Assembly (NCBI GenBank): GCA_963804495.1
Contig: CAWDQN010000003.1
Span: forward strand, 434,001 to 498,000
DNA: 64,000 nucleotides
Direction: 5' to 3'
Source: Rhodovastum sp963804495
GTDB lineage: Bacteria; Pseudomonadota; Alphaproteobacteria; Acetobacterales; Acetobacteraceae
This document shows, piece by piece, positions 42,386 to 51,467 of the stretch (position 1 is the stretch's first letter; the number at the start of each line of letters is the position of its first letter). Below the pieces are notes generated by a model. It saw only the letters and a list, made by a program, of their open reading frames with translations, made no database searches and was not told the DNA's origin. The position numbers and the translations under genes were made by a program.

Positions 42386-44254
42386 TCACTCCCCCGATAA
42401 CTCGCGCCTTCGGCGGTCGAGTTCCTCGGAATACCTCCGCAGCGCATGCTGTTCCGTCAGCAGCCCGATCACCCGCCTGGTCTCCGGCCCGTCCACCACC
42501 GCCAGCGCGTCCGATTCCGCCTGTTCGAACATCGCCACCGCGTTCTTGATGGTCATCGGCGCCAACAACACATCTCCCTGGTGGTGCAACAGCGCGGCCA
42601 CGGTTTCCGCCATGCAATCGACGGCGTGCGCATCGGCGAGCAGCACGATGCCGGCATAGCGGCCGGCTTCGTCCACCACCACCACCCGGGCGGTGGCGCC
42701 GAGCGGGAAGTCGCGGCGAAAGGCAACCAGCGGCGTGTCGGCGCGCACAGTGCGCACGTCCCGCCGCATCATCCGCCCGACCGTCAGGCTGCGCATCCAG
42801 CCGACATCGACGGCACTGCGGATGGCCTCGCCGCGCAGATGAAAACGCCAGGTGGCGAAGGAATAGCCGAAGGTGCGCCGGACAGTCAGCGCGGAGACCA
42901 CCGAGGCCGCCACCACCGCCACCGTCATCGGCAGGCTGCCCGTGCTCTCCAGCGCCAGGAATGCCATGGTGAGCGGGCCGCCGACCACCGCCACCGCCAG
43001 CGCGCTCATGCCGACGATGGCGAACACCACAGCGGGAATGGCGGTGGTGACGGTCACCATCGCAAGGCAGGCGGCAAACAGCTTGCCCAGCAGGGCGCCG
43101 AGGAACAGTGAGGCGAAAAACAGCCCGCCACGAAACCCCGAACCGATCGACACCGCCGAGGCGACGGATTTCAGCACCAGCAGCACCGCGATCAACGACA
43201 GCGAATACGGCGCGTCCAGCCCCACCTGCAGCGCCGCATGGCCGGAGGACAGCACCTGCGGGGTGATCAGGGCCAGCAGTCCGACGATCAGCCCGCCAAT
43301 GGCCGGTCGCGCCCAGGCTGGGACGCCGCTGCGGCGGAAGGCGTCCTCGGTAAGTGTAACGCCGCGCATGATCGCGATGCCCACGAGAGCACAGACCATT
43401 CCGAGGGCAAGGATCGGCAGATAGGTGGCCGGCTCGATCGCCGTCGGGACATGCACATCGAAACCATATTCGTCGGGGATCAGCAGGCGCACCACCGACA
43501 CGCCGCAGATCGCCGCCACCACGACCGGCGCGAGGGTGGCCAGCGAATAGGTGCCGATGATGAGTTCAAAGGCATAGAAGGCGCCGGTGAGCGGGGCGTT
43601 GAATGCCGCGGCAATCGCCGCGGCGGCGCCGCACCCCACCAACAGCCGCAGATCGCTTCGTCGCACCCGGAACGCCTGCCCCACCCTTGAGGCCAGGGCG
43701 GAGCCGATCTGGGCATACCCCGCCTCCAGCCCGACCGAGGCGCCGCAGCCGTTCGACAGCATCGTCTGGCCGACCAGGATCAGGCTGTCGCGCATCGACA
43801 TCCGGCCGCCGAACAGCGCGTTCGCCTCAATCGGATCGACCGGACGCCGCGGCCACCAACGACTGATCGCCAGCGCGCAGAGCCCCATCAGCAGCCCGCC
43901 GGCGGCGGGCATGAGGATCGCCCGCCATGCCACCAAATCCACCTGGCCGGAAAGCCGCTCAGACGGGCCCAGGTCGAACAGCACGCGGTGCATGGCCTGG
44001 GTGACGGCGGACATGGCGATGACGCACAGCCCGCCCAACAGCCCGAGCACGGCGGCCAGCACCACCAGCCAGATCTCGTCGGCGCGCACCAGGGCACGCA
44101 GCGTTTGCGGAACATGCAGCACCCAGTCGCCGATCCGGCGCTGGTGCCGGCCGAAGGTGGCGGTGCCGATATGTCGCCAGGAGCGCGGGCGCGCGATTTC
44201 CGCTCCCGCATCACGGAAGCGGTCCAGAAGGCTCGTCCCCCGAAAACCCGCCAT
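42386..44254 (-). CDS. CLC-type chloride channel/transporter with CBS domains
   Basis: A 622-residue CLC protein. The selectivity elements are visible: SNGCGASVGLEAGYAQIGS contains the gating-type Glu in the G-x-E-x position, AAFNAPLTGAFYAFELI the following helix, and SIGSGFRGGLFFASLFLGAL the later filter loop. A C-terminal pair of CBS-like repeats (VGRMMRRDVRTVRADTPLVA and VLLAPMTIKNAVAMF) probably binds nucleotides. It would carry chloride, with or without protons, across the inner membrane. ATG 44254 is used; an upstream in-frame start adds a non-family lead. Confidence 0.93.
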   Translation of the reverse strand: MAGFRGTSLLDRFRDAGAEIARPRSWRHIGTATFGRHQRRIGDWVLHVPQTLRALVRADEIWLVVLAAVLGLLGGLCVIAMSAVTQAMHRVLFDLGPSERLSGQVDLVAWRAILMPAAGGLLMGLCALAISRWWPRRPVDPIEANALFGGRMSMRDSLILVGQTMLSNGCGASVGLEAGYAQIGSALASRVGQAFRVRRSDLRLLVGCGAAAAIAAAFNAPLTGAFYAFELIIGTYSLATLAPVVVAAICGVSVVRLLIPDEYGFDVHVPTAIEPATYLPILALGMVCALVGIAIMRGVTLTEDAFRRSGVPAWARPAIGGLIVGLLALITPQVLSSGHAALQVGLDAPYSLSLIAVLLVLKSVASAVSIGSGFRGGLFFASLFLGALLGKLFAACLAMVTVTTAIPAVVFAIVGMSALAVAVVGGPLTMAFLALESTGSLPMTVAVVAASVVSALTVRRTFGYSFATWRFHLRGEAIRSAVDVGWMRSLTVGRMMRRDVRTVRADTPLVAFRRDFPLGATARVVVVDEAGRYAGIVLLADAHAVDCMAETVAALLHHQGDVLLAPMTIKNAVAMFEQAESDALAVVDGPETRRVIGLLTEQHALRRYSEELDRRRRELSGE

Positions 44255-44435
44255 TCCTATCCGCTCGCTGTTGCCGCCGACGTTGCGGTGGCCTTGGGGC
44301 GGTGCCATCCGGCCCGAGGCGTTGAGCGCGCATTGATGGGCCGGATGGACCTCTCAGATCAACGTGTTCGAGTGGCGATCTGCTGCGCAAAGGCGTGACG
44401 TTACAGTGTCATCACACCAAAACGCGCGGCGGCGA

Positions 44436-44537
44436 CGGGGTCCAGGGGCGCATGGCCCCTGGTGGGGTGCGGGAGCAAACCGTCGTGCCGAAGGCGCGCT
44501 GCGCGCGGAGCGGGTCCGGGGCAGCGCCCCGGCAAGT
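44436..44537. repeat. REP-like repeat between CLC and EF-hand genes
   Basis: A variant with GGGTCCAGGGG/CCCCTGG, an AAGGCGCGCTGCGCGC middle segment and GGGTCCGGGGC/GCCCCGG hairpins. It occupies most of the gap upstream of the CLC gene and downstream of the EF-hand gene, ending next to the EF-hand stop codon. Confidence 0.7.
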
Positions 44538-44540
44538 CCA

Positions 44541-44936
44541 TCAGTCCTCCAGCAGTTCCTCGAGCGCCTTGCCCGCCGCCGACTTCAGATCTTCGTGCGA
44601 GAGCACGCCATCGTGACCGGCGTCGGCCGCATGGAACAGTTTTTCGGCCAGTGCGATGAACTCCGCCTTGCTCAGATTGCCGCTGCCGTCCGGGTCGGCC
44701 GCCTTGAAATCGGCGTCCGAAACCCGCTTGCCCAGTTCCTTCCGGTCCAGCGACCCGCCGTGATCCTTGTCCAGCTTGTCGAAAATCGCCGCTGCGGCAG
44801 TCTTGACCTCGTCGAGGCTGAGAGTGCCGCTGTGATCCTTGTCCAATTCTTCGATCAGGTCGTCCGCCAGCGCGACCTGCGGCAGGATCAGAGCGGCGCC
44901 GACCGCCAGGGTCAGCAATTTGCGTCGATCAAACAT
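44541..44936 (-). CDS. Exported EF-hand calcium-binding protein
   Basis: A 131-residue protein with signal peptide (KLLTLAVGAALILPQVALAD). Four EF-hand loops follow: DKDHSGTLSLDE, DKDHGGSLDRKE, DPDGSGNLSKAE and DAGHDGVLSHED. All have acidic residues at the 1, 3 and 12 positions except loop four, where His at 4 and Gly at 3 may weaken binding. It likely binds Ca2+ in the periplasm. ATG 44936 has a GGAG site 7 nt upstream. Confidence 0.9.
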   Translation of the reverse strand: MFDRRKLLTLAVGAALILPQVALADDLIEELDKDHSGTLSLDEVKTAAAAIFDKLDKDHGGSLDRKELGKRVSDADFKAADPDGSGNLSKAEFIALAEKLFHAADAGHDGVLSHEDLKSAAGKALEELLED

Positions 44937-45048
44937 GCAACATCTCCGTGTTCGCTTCGGCCACGTCCGTGTGGCCGGGCACGAGCCGCTATAGAGGTTT
45001 CCAGATGTAACGACCATCCCCACGCAGGCGCGATTTTGTGCTGGCGGT

Positions 45049-45987
45049 TCACCTCACCGGGGGCAGTGCCGCCGCGCGCAGCATGCGCCGCAGACCCGCC
45101 CATTGCTGCGCGACGTAGCTGCCGGTGGCCAGCGCCTCGTCGGCGGAGGGATCGCCGGTCCGCACATAGTCGGCGGAGAAATCGGCGGTGCGGAACAGCA
45201 TGTCCCACCAGGGCAGGATCGCCCCGTAATTCACGCTTTGCCGTCCGGCCGCGGTGGTGCCGTGATGGGCACGATGGAACCGCGGCGAGACCAGCAGGCG
45301 CTCGCCCAGCCAGCCGAAGTTCAGCCGCACGTTGGCGTGACTCAGGCTTTCCAGCAGGCGGAGCAGCATCACCAGCAGCGGGAACTGCATCGGCGGAATG
45401 CCGATCAGCAGGGCGACGGCGGTGAACCAGGCGAAGGAGAGGACCTCATCGAGCAAATGGTTGCGGTCGTCCGACCAGAAGGTCATTTGCCGCTGGGCGT
45501 GATGCAGCGCGTGCAGCGAGTACCACCAGTCGAAGACATGGCTGAGCCGGTGGCGCCAGTAATCAGAGAAGTCAAGAATAACCACGTAAATGCAGAATGT
45601 GAGCACTTGCTGCCCGAGCAAGAACGGCAACAGCCGCTCCAGCGTCGGCGCCACCCAGCCCTGATCGGCGAGGAACCCGTTCAACGCGATCTGGATTTTG
45701 TAGAACAGCACGAAGGTGACCAGCGGCAGGATGCCGACGCGCGACATCAGCGTATACAGAATATCGACTGTCACCGCCCTGGCATCCGGCCAGCGCTCCA
45801 CCGGGCGCCAGCGTTCCAGCGGCACGCAGAGGGCGTAGGTGAGAACAACCTGCGCTGCGCCATAAACGGCGAACAGCGCCCAGCCGAAGGAAATGTCTTC
45901 CCACTGCATCAGGCCGAGGGCGTAGAGCAGCGGCAGCAGCACCTGTTCCTGCAGCCAACCGGCCAGGACGTCGAACGGCCCAGTCAT
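45049..45987 (-). CDS. Sterol desaturase / fatty acid hydroxylase family protein
   Basis: A 312-residue membrane di-iron oxygenase. The three His clusters are intact: HRLSH, HALHH and HRAHH (in SPRFHRAHHGT), between membrane helices such as LLPFLLGQQVLTFCIYVVIL. Family members hydroxylate or desaturate lipids and sterol-like or hopanoid precursors; the substrate is not predictable here. It is 29 bp downstream of the beta-propeller gene and on the same strand. Confidence 0.92.
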   Translation of the reverse strand: MTGPFDVLAGWLQEQVLLPLLYALGLMQWEDISFGWALFAVYGAAQVVLTYALCVPLERWRPVERWPDARAVTVDILYTLMSRVGILPLVTFVLFYKIQIALNGFLADQGWVAPTLERLLPFLLGQQVLTFCIYVVILDFSDYWRHRLSHVFDWWYSLHALHHAQRQMTFWSDDRNHLLDEVLSFAWFTAVALLIGIPPMQFPLLVMLLRLLESLSHANVRLNFGWLGERLLVSPRFHRAHHGTTAAGRQSVNYGAILPWWDMLFRTADFSADYVRTGDPSADEALATGSYVAQQWAGLRRMLRAAALPPVR

Positions 45988-46016
45988 GCAAACGCGTCCA
46001 TGTTAACGCGACCATG

Positions 46017-46991
46017 CTAGCGCGACGCCATCGAGGCCGGCGTGACGGCGCGCGGGTTGAGGAAGATGCCGTGCGGCGACCGGCCCACGTTGATTTCCTC
46101 GACGCGACCGCTGGCGGGATCGAGCACCGCCAGCTTGTTGGCGAAGCGCAGCGTGAACCACAGTTTTCCGTCCGGGGCGAAAGCGATGTCGTCCGGACCG
46201 CCGGGTAACCTGTAAGTCCGCACCAGGTTCAGCGTGACCGGGTCCAGCGCTGTCACGCTATTGGCATCGAGGCGGTTGTTCACATAGAGCAACGTGCCGT
46301 CCGGGCTGAGAAAAAGCTGATGGGCGCCGCGGCCGGTGTGGATATGGCGTTCGACGCGCCCGTCGGCCGGGTTCACCACGTCCACCTCGTCGCTGCCCAT
46401 ATTGGCCACCAGCACCCGTCCCTTCAGCCACAGCACCCCGGCCGGGGCTTTTCCGACCTCGGTCGTCCACAGCACCTCCATGCGGCGCAGGTCGATGGCA
46501 GCCAGCCTGTCGGTGCCCTGCAAGGAGACGAACACGGTGCTGCTGTCGGGCGCGTAGGCCAGGTGGCTGGGCATGGATTTCAGCGGAAACCGCTTCAGCA
46601 GGCGATAGGAACCGGCCTCGTAGACATCGACCTGGGCGCGGGCGAGGCCGTTCACCACCAGGAGTTTGCCGTCCGGGCTGAAGCCGAGCTGGTAGGGATC
46701 GGCGACCGGGATGCGGCGGCGAGTCTCGAAGCTGGAGGGGTCGAGCACGACGAGTTCATTGGCCCCGGAATCGGCCACCAGCAAGTCGTGGCCGTCCGGC
46801 GTCAGCGCCCAGTGGTGCGGCTCGCGCAGCACCGGGATGCGGCGCAGTTCGCGATGGCTGGCGAGGTCGATGACGCTGAGCGTCGCCTCGTTGGAGTTCA
46901 TCACCAGCACCGCGCCGGACGCACGTGCCGGCGCAGGCAGGCCGCAAATCAGGGCGGCGAAGAGGAGAAAAAACAGCCACGGACGCGGCAT
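46017..46991 (-). CDS. Exported YncE-like beta-propeller protein
   Basis: A 324-residue protein with signal peptide (WLFFLLFAALICGLPAPARA). Seven YVTN-type blades follow, for example TLSVIDLASHRELRRIPVLR, HHWALTPDGHDLLVADSGAN, YQLGFSPDGKLLVVNGLA and QLFLSPDGTLLYVNNRLD. Such repeats bind partners or act as surface or periplasmic scaffolds; no catalytic residues are evident. ATG 46991 starts the signal peptide. It is transcribed away from the urea operon. Confidence 0.88.
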   Translation of the reverse strand: MPRPWLFFLLFAALICGLPAPARASGAVLVMNSNEATLSVIDLASHRELRRIPVLREPHHWALTPDGHDLLVADSGANELVVLDPSSFETRRRIPVADPYQLGFSPDGKLLVVNGLARAQVDVYEAGSYRLLKRFPLKSMPSHLAYAPDSSTVFVSLQGTDRLAAIDLRRMEVLWTTEVGKAPAGVLWLKGRVLVANMGSDEVDVVNPADGRVERHIHTGRGAHQLFLSPDGTLLYVNNRLDANSVTALDPVTLNLVRTYRLPGGPDDIAFAPDGKLWFTLRFANKLAVLDPASGRVEEINVGRSPHGIFLNPRAVTPASMASR

Positions 46992-47406
46992 ACGGGGCCT
47001 CGTGTTGGGGGGCGGGGCTAAACGGATCAAGCGCCTCGACGGTGTTCTTCTAGCATGCTGTGCGGTGCCGGCGCCACAGCCCAGGCGCATGGTTTCAATC
47101 GGACGCACATGTGGCCATCACGTTTGCGATCCGGCACGCAGAAGTTGCACAGCACGCCGGTTTCCTCAATTGGCTTTGGCGGGTGCTTGTTGTTGTCACT
47201 CAAGCTTCTGCACGTTTCTGCGCCACTCCGGTAAGACCCTGACCGCACCGGCGGCAGGAATTGCGGAAACGCGAGCGAATTCGGCGCAAGCCCTGGCGCC
47301 ACCGAGTGGCACGCGCGTTGCGTAGGGGGCCGAGGCAAAGGGGGCGGTTCGCAGACCGTGCCCCGGGGAAACCGCCCATGCATAACAACACGTGAGGGAT
47401 GACCTG
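46992..47406. other. 415-bp divergent control region before the urea operon
   Basis: No gene is supported here. It contains a strong sigma-54-type promoter at 47307-47321 pointing toward urtA and must also contain the promoter of the leftward beta-propeller gene. I did not find a convincing NtrC dyad of the form TGCAC-N-GTGCA; TTGCACAGCACG near 47143 is only a weak half-site resemblance. Confidence 0.6.
47306..47322 (+). promoter_or_regulatory. Sigma-54 promoter of the urt-ure operon
   Basis: The sequence GTGGCACGCGCGTTGCG contains TGGCACG-N4-TTGC: full -24 and -12 elements with exact GG-N10-GC spacing (GG 47308-47309, GC 47320-47321). A start near 47333 leaves a leader of about 75 bases to urtA. 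This fits NtrC-type nitrogen control of urea use. The best-supported promoter in the window. Confidence 0.78.
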
Positions 47407-48726
47407 ATGGTTTCTGTCAAAACCTGGCTCCGGGACGCGTGCCTCGGCGCCGCCGCCGTGGCCCTGATGCTGGGGCTCGCCCCCGGCGCCACGCCGTCCG
47501 CCCAGGCACAGGGCGCGGGACCGATCAAGATCGGCATCCTGCACTCGCTCTCCGGCACCATGGCCATCAGCGAGACGACGCTGAAAGACGTGATGCTGAT
47601 GCTGATCGAGCAACAGAACAAGAAAGGCGGATTGCTCGGCCGCAAGCTGGAGGCGGTGGTGGTCGATCCGGCCTCCAACTGGCCGCTGTTCGCCGAGAAG
47701 GCTCGGCAGCTGATCACCGTGGACAAGGTTGCGGTGGTGTTCGGCTGCTGGACGTCGGTCAGCCGCAAGTCGGTGCTGCCGGTGTTCGAGGAACTGAATT
47801 CGCTGCTGTTCTACCCGGTGCAGTATGAAGGGGAAGAAAGCAGCAAAAACGTGATTTACACCGGAGCGGCGCCGAACCAGCAGGCGATTCCGGCGGTGGA
47901 CTACCTGATGGCGAACGAGAAGGTGAAGCGCTGGGTGCTGGCCGGCACCGACTATGTCTATCCGCGCACGACCAACAAGATCCTCGAGGCCTACCTGAAG
48001 TCGAAGGGGGTGGCGGACGAGGACATCCTGATCAACTATACGCCGTTCGGCCATAGCGACTGGCAGAACATCGTCGCACAGATCAAGAAATTCGGCTCGG
48101 CCGGCAAGAAGACCGCGGTGGTGTCCACCATCAACGGCGACGCCAACGTGCCCTTCTACAAGGAACTGGCCAACCAGGGCATCAAGGCCACCGACATCCC
48201 GGTGGTGGCGTTCTCGGTCGGCGAGGAAGAACTGGCGGGCATCGACACCAAGCCGCTGCTCGGCCATCTGGCAGCATGGAACTATTTCGAGAGCGTCAAC
48301 AACCCGGCCAACAAGCAGTTCATCGCCGACTGGCACGCCTTCACCAAGAACCCGAAGCGCACCACCAACGACCCGATGGAAGCGCACTACATCGGATTTA
48401 ACCTGTGGGTGAAGGCGGTGCAGAAGGCCGGCACCACCGACCCGGCGAAGGTGATCGACGCGCTGATCGGCGTGGTCGTGCCGAACCTGACCGGCGGCTA
48501 TGCGGCGCTGATGCCGAACCACCACATCACCAAGCCGGTGCTGATCGGCGAAGTGAAGGGCGACGGCCAGTTCAACGTGGTCTGGGAGACCCCCGGCACG
48601 GTGGTGGCCAATGAATGGTCGCCCTATCTGCCCGGCTCGAAGGATCTGATCGCCGACTGGCGGTCGCCGATGTCCTGCGGGAACTACAACGTCGTGCTCG
48701 GCAAGTGCGGCGGGGCCGCCCAGTAA
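47407..48726 (+). CDS. urtA: Urea ABC transporter substrate-binding protein
   Basis: A 439-residue periplasmic urea receptor. The signal peptide (DACLGAAAVALMLGLAPGAT) is followed by the UrtA/FmdD-type binding fold: IKIGILHSLSGTMAISETTL, VFGCWTSVSRKSVLPVFEE, LLFYPVQYEGEESSKNVIY and HYIGFNLWVKAV. ATG 47407 has a GAGGG site 8 nt upstream; a GTG at 47392 is a weaker option. It opens the five-gene transporter and is followed by a hairpin. Confidence 0.97.
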   Translation: MVSVKTWLRDACLGAAAVALMLGLAPGATPSAQAQGAGPIKIGILHSLSGTMAISETTLKDVMLMLIEQQNKKGGLLGRKLEAVVVDPASNWPLFAEKARQLITVDKVAVVFGCWTSVSRKSVLPVFEELNSLLFYPVQYEGEESSKNVIYTGAAPNQQAIPAVDYLMANEKVKRWVLAGTDYVYPRTTNKILEAYLKSKGVADEDILINYTPFGHSDWQNIVAQIKKFGSAGKKTAVVSTINGDANVPFYKELANQGIKATDIPVVAFSVGEEELAGIDTKPLLGHLAAWNYFESVNNPANKQFIADWHAFTKNPKRTTNDPMEAHYIGFNLWVKAVQKAGTTDPAKVIDALIGVVVPNLTGGYAALMPNHHITKPVLIGEVKGDGQFNVVWETPGTVVANEWSPYLPGSKDLIADWRSPMSCGNYNVVLGKCGGAAQ

Positions 48727-48744
48727 TCCGCCGGCACGACACGG

Positions 48745-48769
48745 GACGGGCGGCCGGTGGCCGCCCGTC
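48745..48769 (+). terminator. Attenuator-like hairpin between urtA and urtB
   Basis: GACGGGCGGCC-GGT-GGCCGCCCGTC is a perfect 11-bp stem with a 3-nt loop, 18 bp after the urtA stop and 24 bp before urtB. No T run follows, so it more likely stabilises the urtA message or reduces read-through than stops transcription. This would raise binding protein over permease. Confidence 0.6.
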
Positions 48770-48792
48770 TGTCTCTCCCGCAAAGGGCCCCT

Positions 48793-50373
48793 ATGAAATT
48801 CCTCCGCTGCCTGCTCGTGCTGCTGGTGATATTTGCCGCCCTGCCGGCAGCCGCGCAGGACGATCCGTTCGCCGGCCTGGCATCCGGCAATTTCGACGAT
48901 GTTTCGGCTTCCATCGCCGCCCTGGCGCTGTCGGGCAATCCGCAGGCGGCGGCGACGATCGGCGCGCTGCAGAACGACGCGCTGTATGCCGGCCCCGATG
49001 GCGCCATCCTCATTCGCACTGATGCCGGCTGGACGGATGCCCGCACCGGCGCCAAGGTCGCCAACGTCAACGAAGACGACCTGAACGCCGTGCGCGTGAA
49101 CAACGCGGTGCGGCGGGCGATCGAGGCCGCCCTGGGCAGCCTCAACCTGTTCTCCGCCTCGGCGGAAGCGCGCGCGCACGCCGCCGAGGAGGTGTTCCGC
49201 TCACGCGACCCGGCCGCCCTGCCCGCGCTGGCGCGCGCCATCGCCAAGGAAACCGACCCCGGCGTTCGGATGGTGATGCTGCAGGCGCGCGCCGCCGCAA
49301 GGCTTGTCGACCCGGCGACGCCGGACGCCGACAGGATCGCGGATATCGCCGTGATCCGGGCGCGCGGCGACATCGAGGCGCGCAGCCTGCTGTCCTCGCT
49401 GCGCGATCAGTCGCCTGCGGTCGCCGCGGCGGCCGCCGCGGCGGTGGCGTCCGTCGAACGCGCCGAGCAGTTATGGGGCGTGGCGCAGAGCGTGTTCTAT
49501 GGGCTGTCGCTCGGTTCGGTGCTGCTGCTGGCCGCGGCCGGGCTTGCCATCACCTTCGGGGTGATGGGCGTGATCAATATGGCGCATGGCGAAATGGTGA
49601 TGCTGGGCGCCTACACCACCTTCGTGGTGCAGGAGACGATCACGGCCCACGCGCCCGGCCTGTCCGGCTGGAGCCTGCCGATCGCCGTGCCGCTGGCCTT
49701 CCTGGTGTCGGGCGCCGTCGGCATCGCCATCGAACGCGGGCTGATCCGGTTCCTTTATGGTCGGCCGCTGGAAACCCTGCTGGCGACCTGGGGGCTGAGC
49801 CTGGTGCTGCAACAGGCGGTGCGCAGCATTTTCGGCGCCTCCAACCGCGAGGTCGGGACGCCGTCCTGGATGAGCGGGGCGGCGCAATGGGGCGGGCTGA
49901 CGATCACCTGGAACCGGCTGGTCATCATCATCTTCGCCGTGCTGGTGGTGGCGGCGCTGATGGCGGTGCTGCGCTACACGGCGCTCGGCCTGCGCATGCG
50001 GGCGGTGACGCAGAACCGGCGCATGGCCGCCGCCATGGGCATCCGCACGCCCTGGATCGATGCGCTGACCTTCGGACTGGGATCGGGAGTGGCCGGCATG
50101 GCGGGGGTGGCGCTCAGCCAGATCGACAATGTGAGTCCCAACCTGGGCCAGGGCTACATCATCGACAGTTTCATGGTGGTGGTGTTCGGCGGGGTCGGCA
50201 ATCTGTGGGGCACCGTGGTCAGCGCGCTGACGCTCGGCATCGTCAACAAATTCCTGGAGCCGATCGCCGGCGCGGTGCTGGGCAAGATCCTCGTTCTGGT
50301 GCTGCTGATCCTGTTCATCCAGCGCAAGCCGCGCGGATTGTTCCCGCTGAAGGGCCGGGCGGTGGAAGCATGA
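48793..50373 (+). CDS. urtB: Urea ABC transporter permease UrtB
   Basis: A 526-residue permease. The N-terminal 220 residues are a periplasmic extension after a signal sequence (CLLVLLVIFAALPAAAQDDP), typical of UrtB. The LivH-type membrane domain then follows (VFYGLSLGSVLLLAAAGLAI, FGVMGVINMAHGEMVMLGAY, VSPNLGQGYIIDSFMVVVFG). ATG 48793 fits the signal peptide. Its stop overlaps the urtC start as ATGA. Confidence 0.96.
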   Translation: MKFLRCLLVLLVIFAALPAAAQDDPFAGLASGNFDDVSASIAALALSGNPQAAATIGALQNDALYAGPDGAILIRTDAGWTDARTGAKVANVNEDDLNAVRVNNAVRRAIEAALGSLNLFSASAEARAHAAEEVFRSRDPAALPALARAIAKETDPGVRMVMLQARAAARLVDPATPDADRIADIAVIRARGDIEARSLLSSLRDQSPAVAAAAAAAVASVERAEQLWGVAQSVFYGLSLGSVLLLAAAGLAITFGVMGVINMAHGEMVMLGAYTTFVVQETITAHAPGLSGWSLPIAVPLAFLVSGAVGIAIERGLIRFLYGRPLETLLATWGLSLVLQQAVRSIFGASNREVGTPSWMSGAAQWGGLTITWNRLVIIIFAVLVVAALMAVLRYTALGLRMRAVTQNRRMAAAMGIRTPWIDALTFGLGSGVAGMAGVALSQIDNVSPNLGQGYIIDSFMVVVFGGVGNLWGTVVSALTLGIVNKFLEPIAGAVLGKILVLVLLILFIQRKPRGLFPLKGRAVEA

Positions 50374-51467
50374 ACCGGTTTTCCGTTTTCTTCTGCGCCG
50401 TGGTCCTGATCGCCGGCGCGGTCACGCTGGCGACCCTCAACCTTAACACCGCGGCGGGATCGCCCTGGCACGTGCCGCCCTATGTGATGTCGCTGGTGGG
50501 CAAGTATCTTTGCTACGCCATCCTGGCACTGGCGGTGGATTTAGTCTGGGGGTTCGCCGGCATCCTGAGCCTGGGGCATGCGGCGTTCTTCGCCCTCGGC
50601 GGCTACGCCATGGGCATGTATCTGATGCGCCAGATCGCCGGGCGCGGCGTGTACGGCAATCCGGTGCTGCCGGATTTCATGGTGTTCCTGAACTATAAAG
50701 AGCTGCCGTGGTACTGGCACGGCTTCGATAACCCGATCTTCGCCAGTGTAATGGTGGTGGCGGTGCCGGGGCTGCTGGCGCTGGTGTTCGGCTGGCTGGC
50801 GTTTCGCAGCCGCGTCTCCGGCGTGTACCTATCCATCATCACGCAGGCGCTGACCTATGCGCTGCTGTTGGCGTTTTTTCGCAACGACATGGGGTTCGGC
50901 GGCAACAACGGGTTGACCGATTTCAAGGATATCCTGTCGTTCCCGCTGCAGGCGGACGCGACCCGCGCCGGGCTGCTGGTGGCCAGCGCGATCGTTCTGG
51001 CGGTGGCGCTGCTGGTGGCCTACGCCATCGTGACCAGCCGGTTCGGCAAAGTGCTGATCGCCGTGCGCGACGCCGAAAGCCGTACAAGGTTCCTGGGCTA
51101 CCGGCCGGAGAACTATAAGCTGTTCGTCTGGGTGGTTTCCGCCATCATGGCCGGCATCGGCGGGGCGCTGTATGTGCCACAGGTCGGCATCATCAATCCG
51201 TCCGAGTTCTCGCCGGCCAACTCGATCGAGGCGGTGATCTGGGTGGCTGTGGGCGGGCGCGGCACGTTGGTGGGCGCGGTGCTCGGCGCGGTGCTGGTAA
51301 GCGGGGGCAAGACCTATCTCACCGGCGCGCTGCCGGAGATATGGCTGTTCGCCCTCGGCGCGCTGTTCATTCTGGTCACCCTGTTCCTGCCGGCCGGAAT
51401 CATCGGCGCCTTCCGCCGGCGCGCGCGTGCTCCAGCCCCCCTGCCCTCGCCGGAGCCCGCGGAATGA
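50370..51467 (+). CDS. urtC: Urea ABC transporter permease UrtC
   Basis: A 365-residue LivM-type permease with about nine membrane helices. Characteristic are LVWGFAGILSLGHAAFFALG, the YKELPWYWHGF loop special to UrtC, FFRNDMGFGGNNGLTDFKDI and the coupling-helix region SRFGKVLIAVRDAESRTRFL. It pairs with UrtB in the membrane. Its stop overlaps the urtD start as ATGA. Confidence 0.96.
   Translation: MNRFSVFFCAVVLIAGAVTLATLNLNTAAGSPWHVPPYVMSLVGKYLCYAILALAVDLVWGFAGILSLGHAAFFALGGYAMGMYLMRQIAGRGVYGNPVLPDFMVFLNYKELPWYWHGFDNPIFASVMVVAVPGLLALVFGWLAFRSRVSGVYLSIITQALTYALLLAFFRNDMGFGGNNGLTDFKDILSFPLQADATRAGLLVASAIVLAVALLVAYAIVTSRFGKVLIAVRDAESRTRFLGYRPENYKLFVWVVSAIMAGIGGALYVPQVGIINPSEFSPANSIEAVIWVAVGGRGTLVGAVLGAVLVSGGKTYLTGALPEIWLFALGALFILVTLFLPAGIIGAFRRRARAPAPLPSPEPAE

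Noticed and set aside
47060..47242. Small plus-strand frame before urtA
   Set aside because: It lies in the control region just upstream of the sigma-54 promoter and has no ribosome site or protein-like features.
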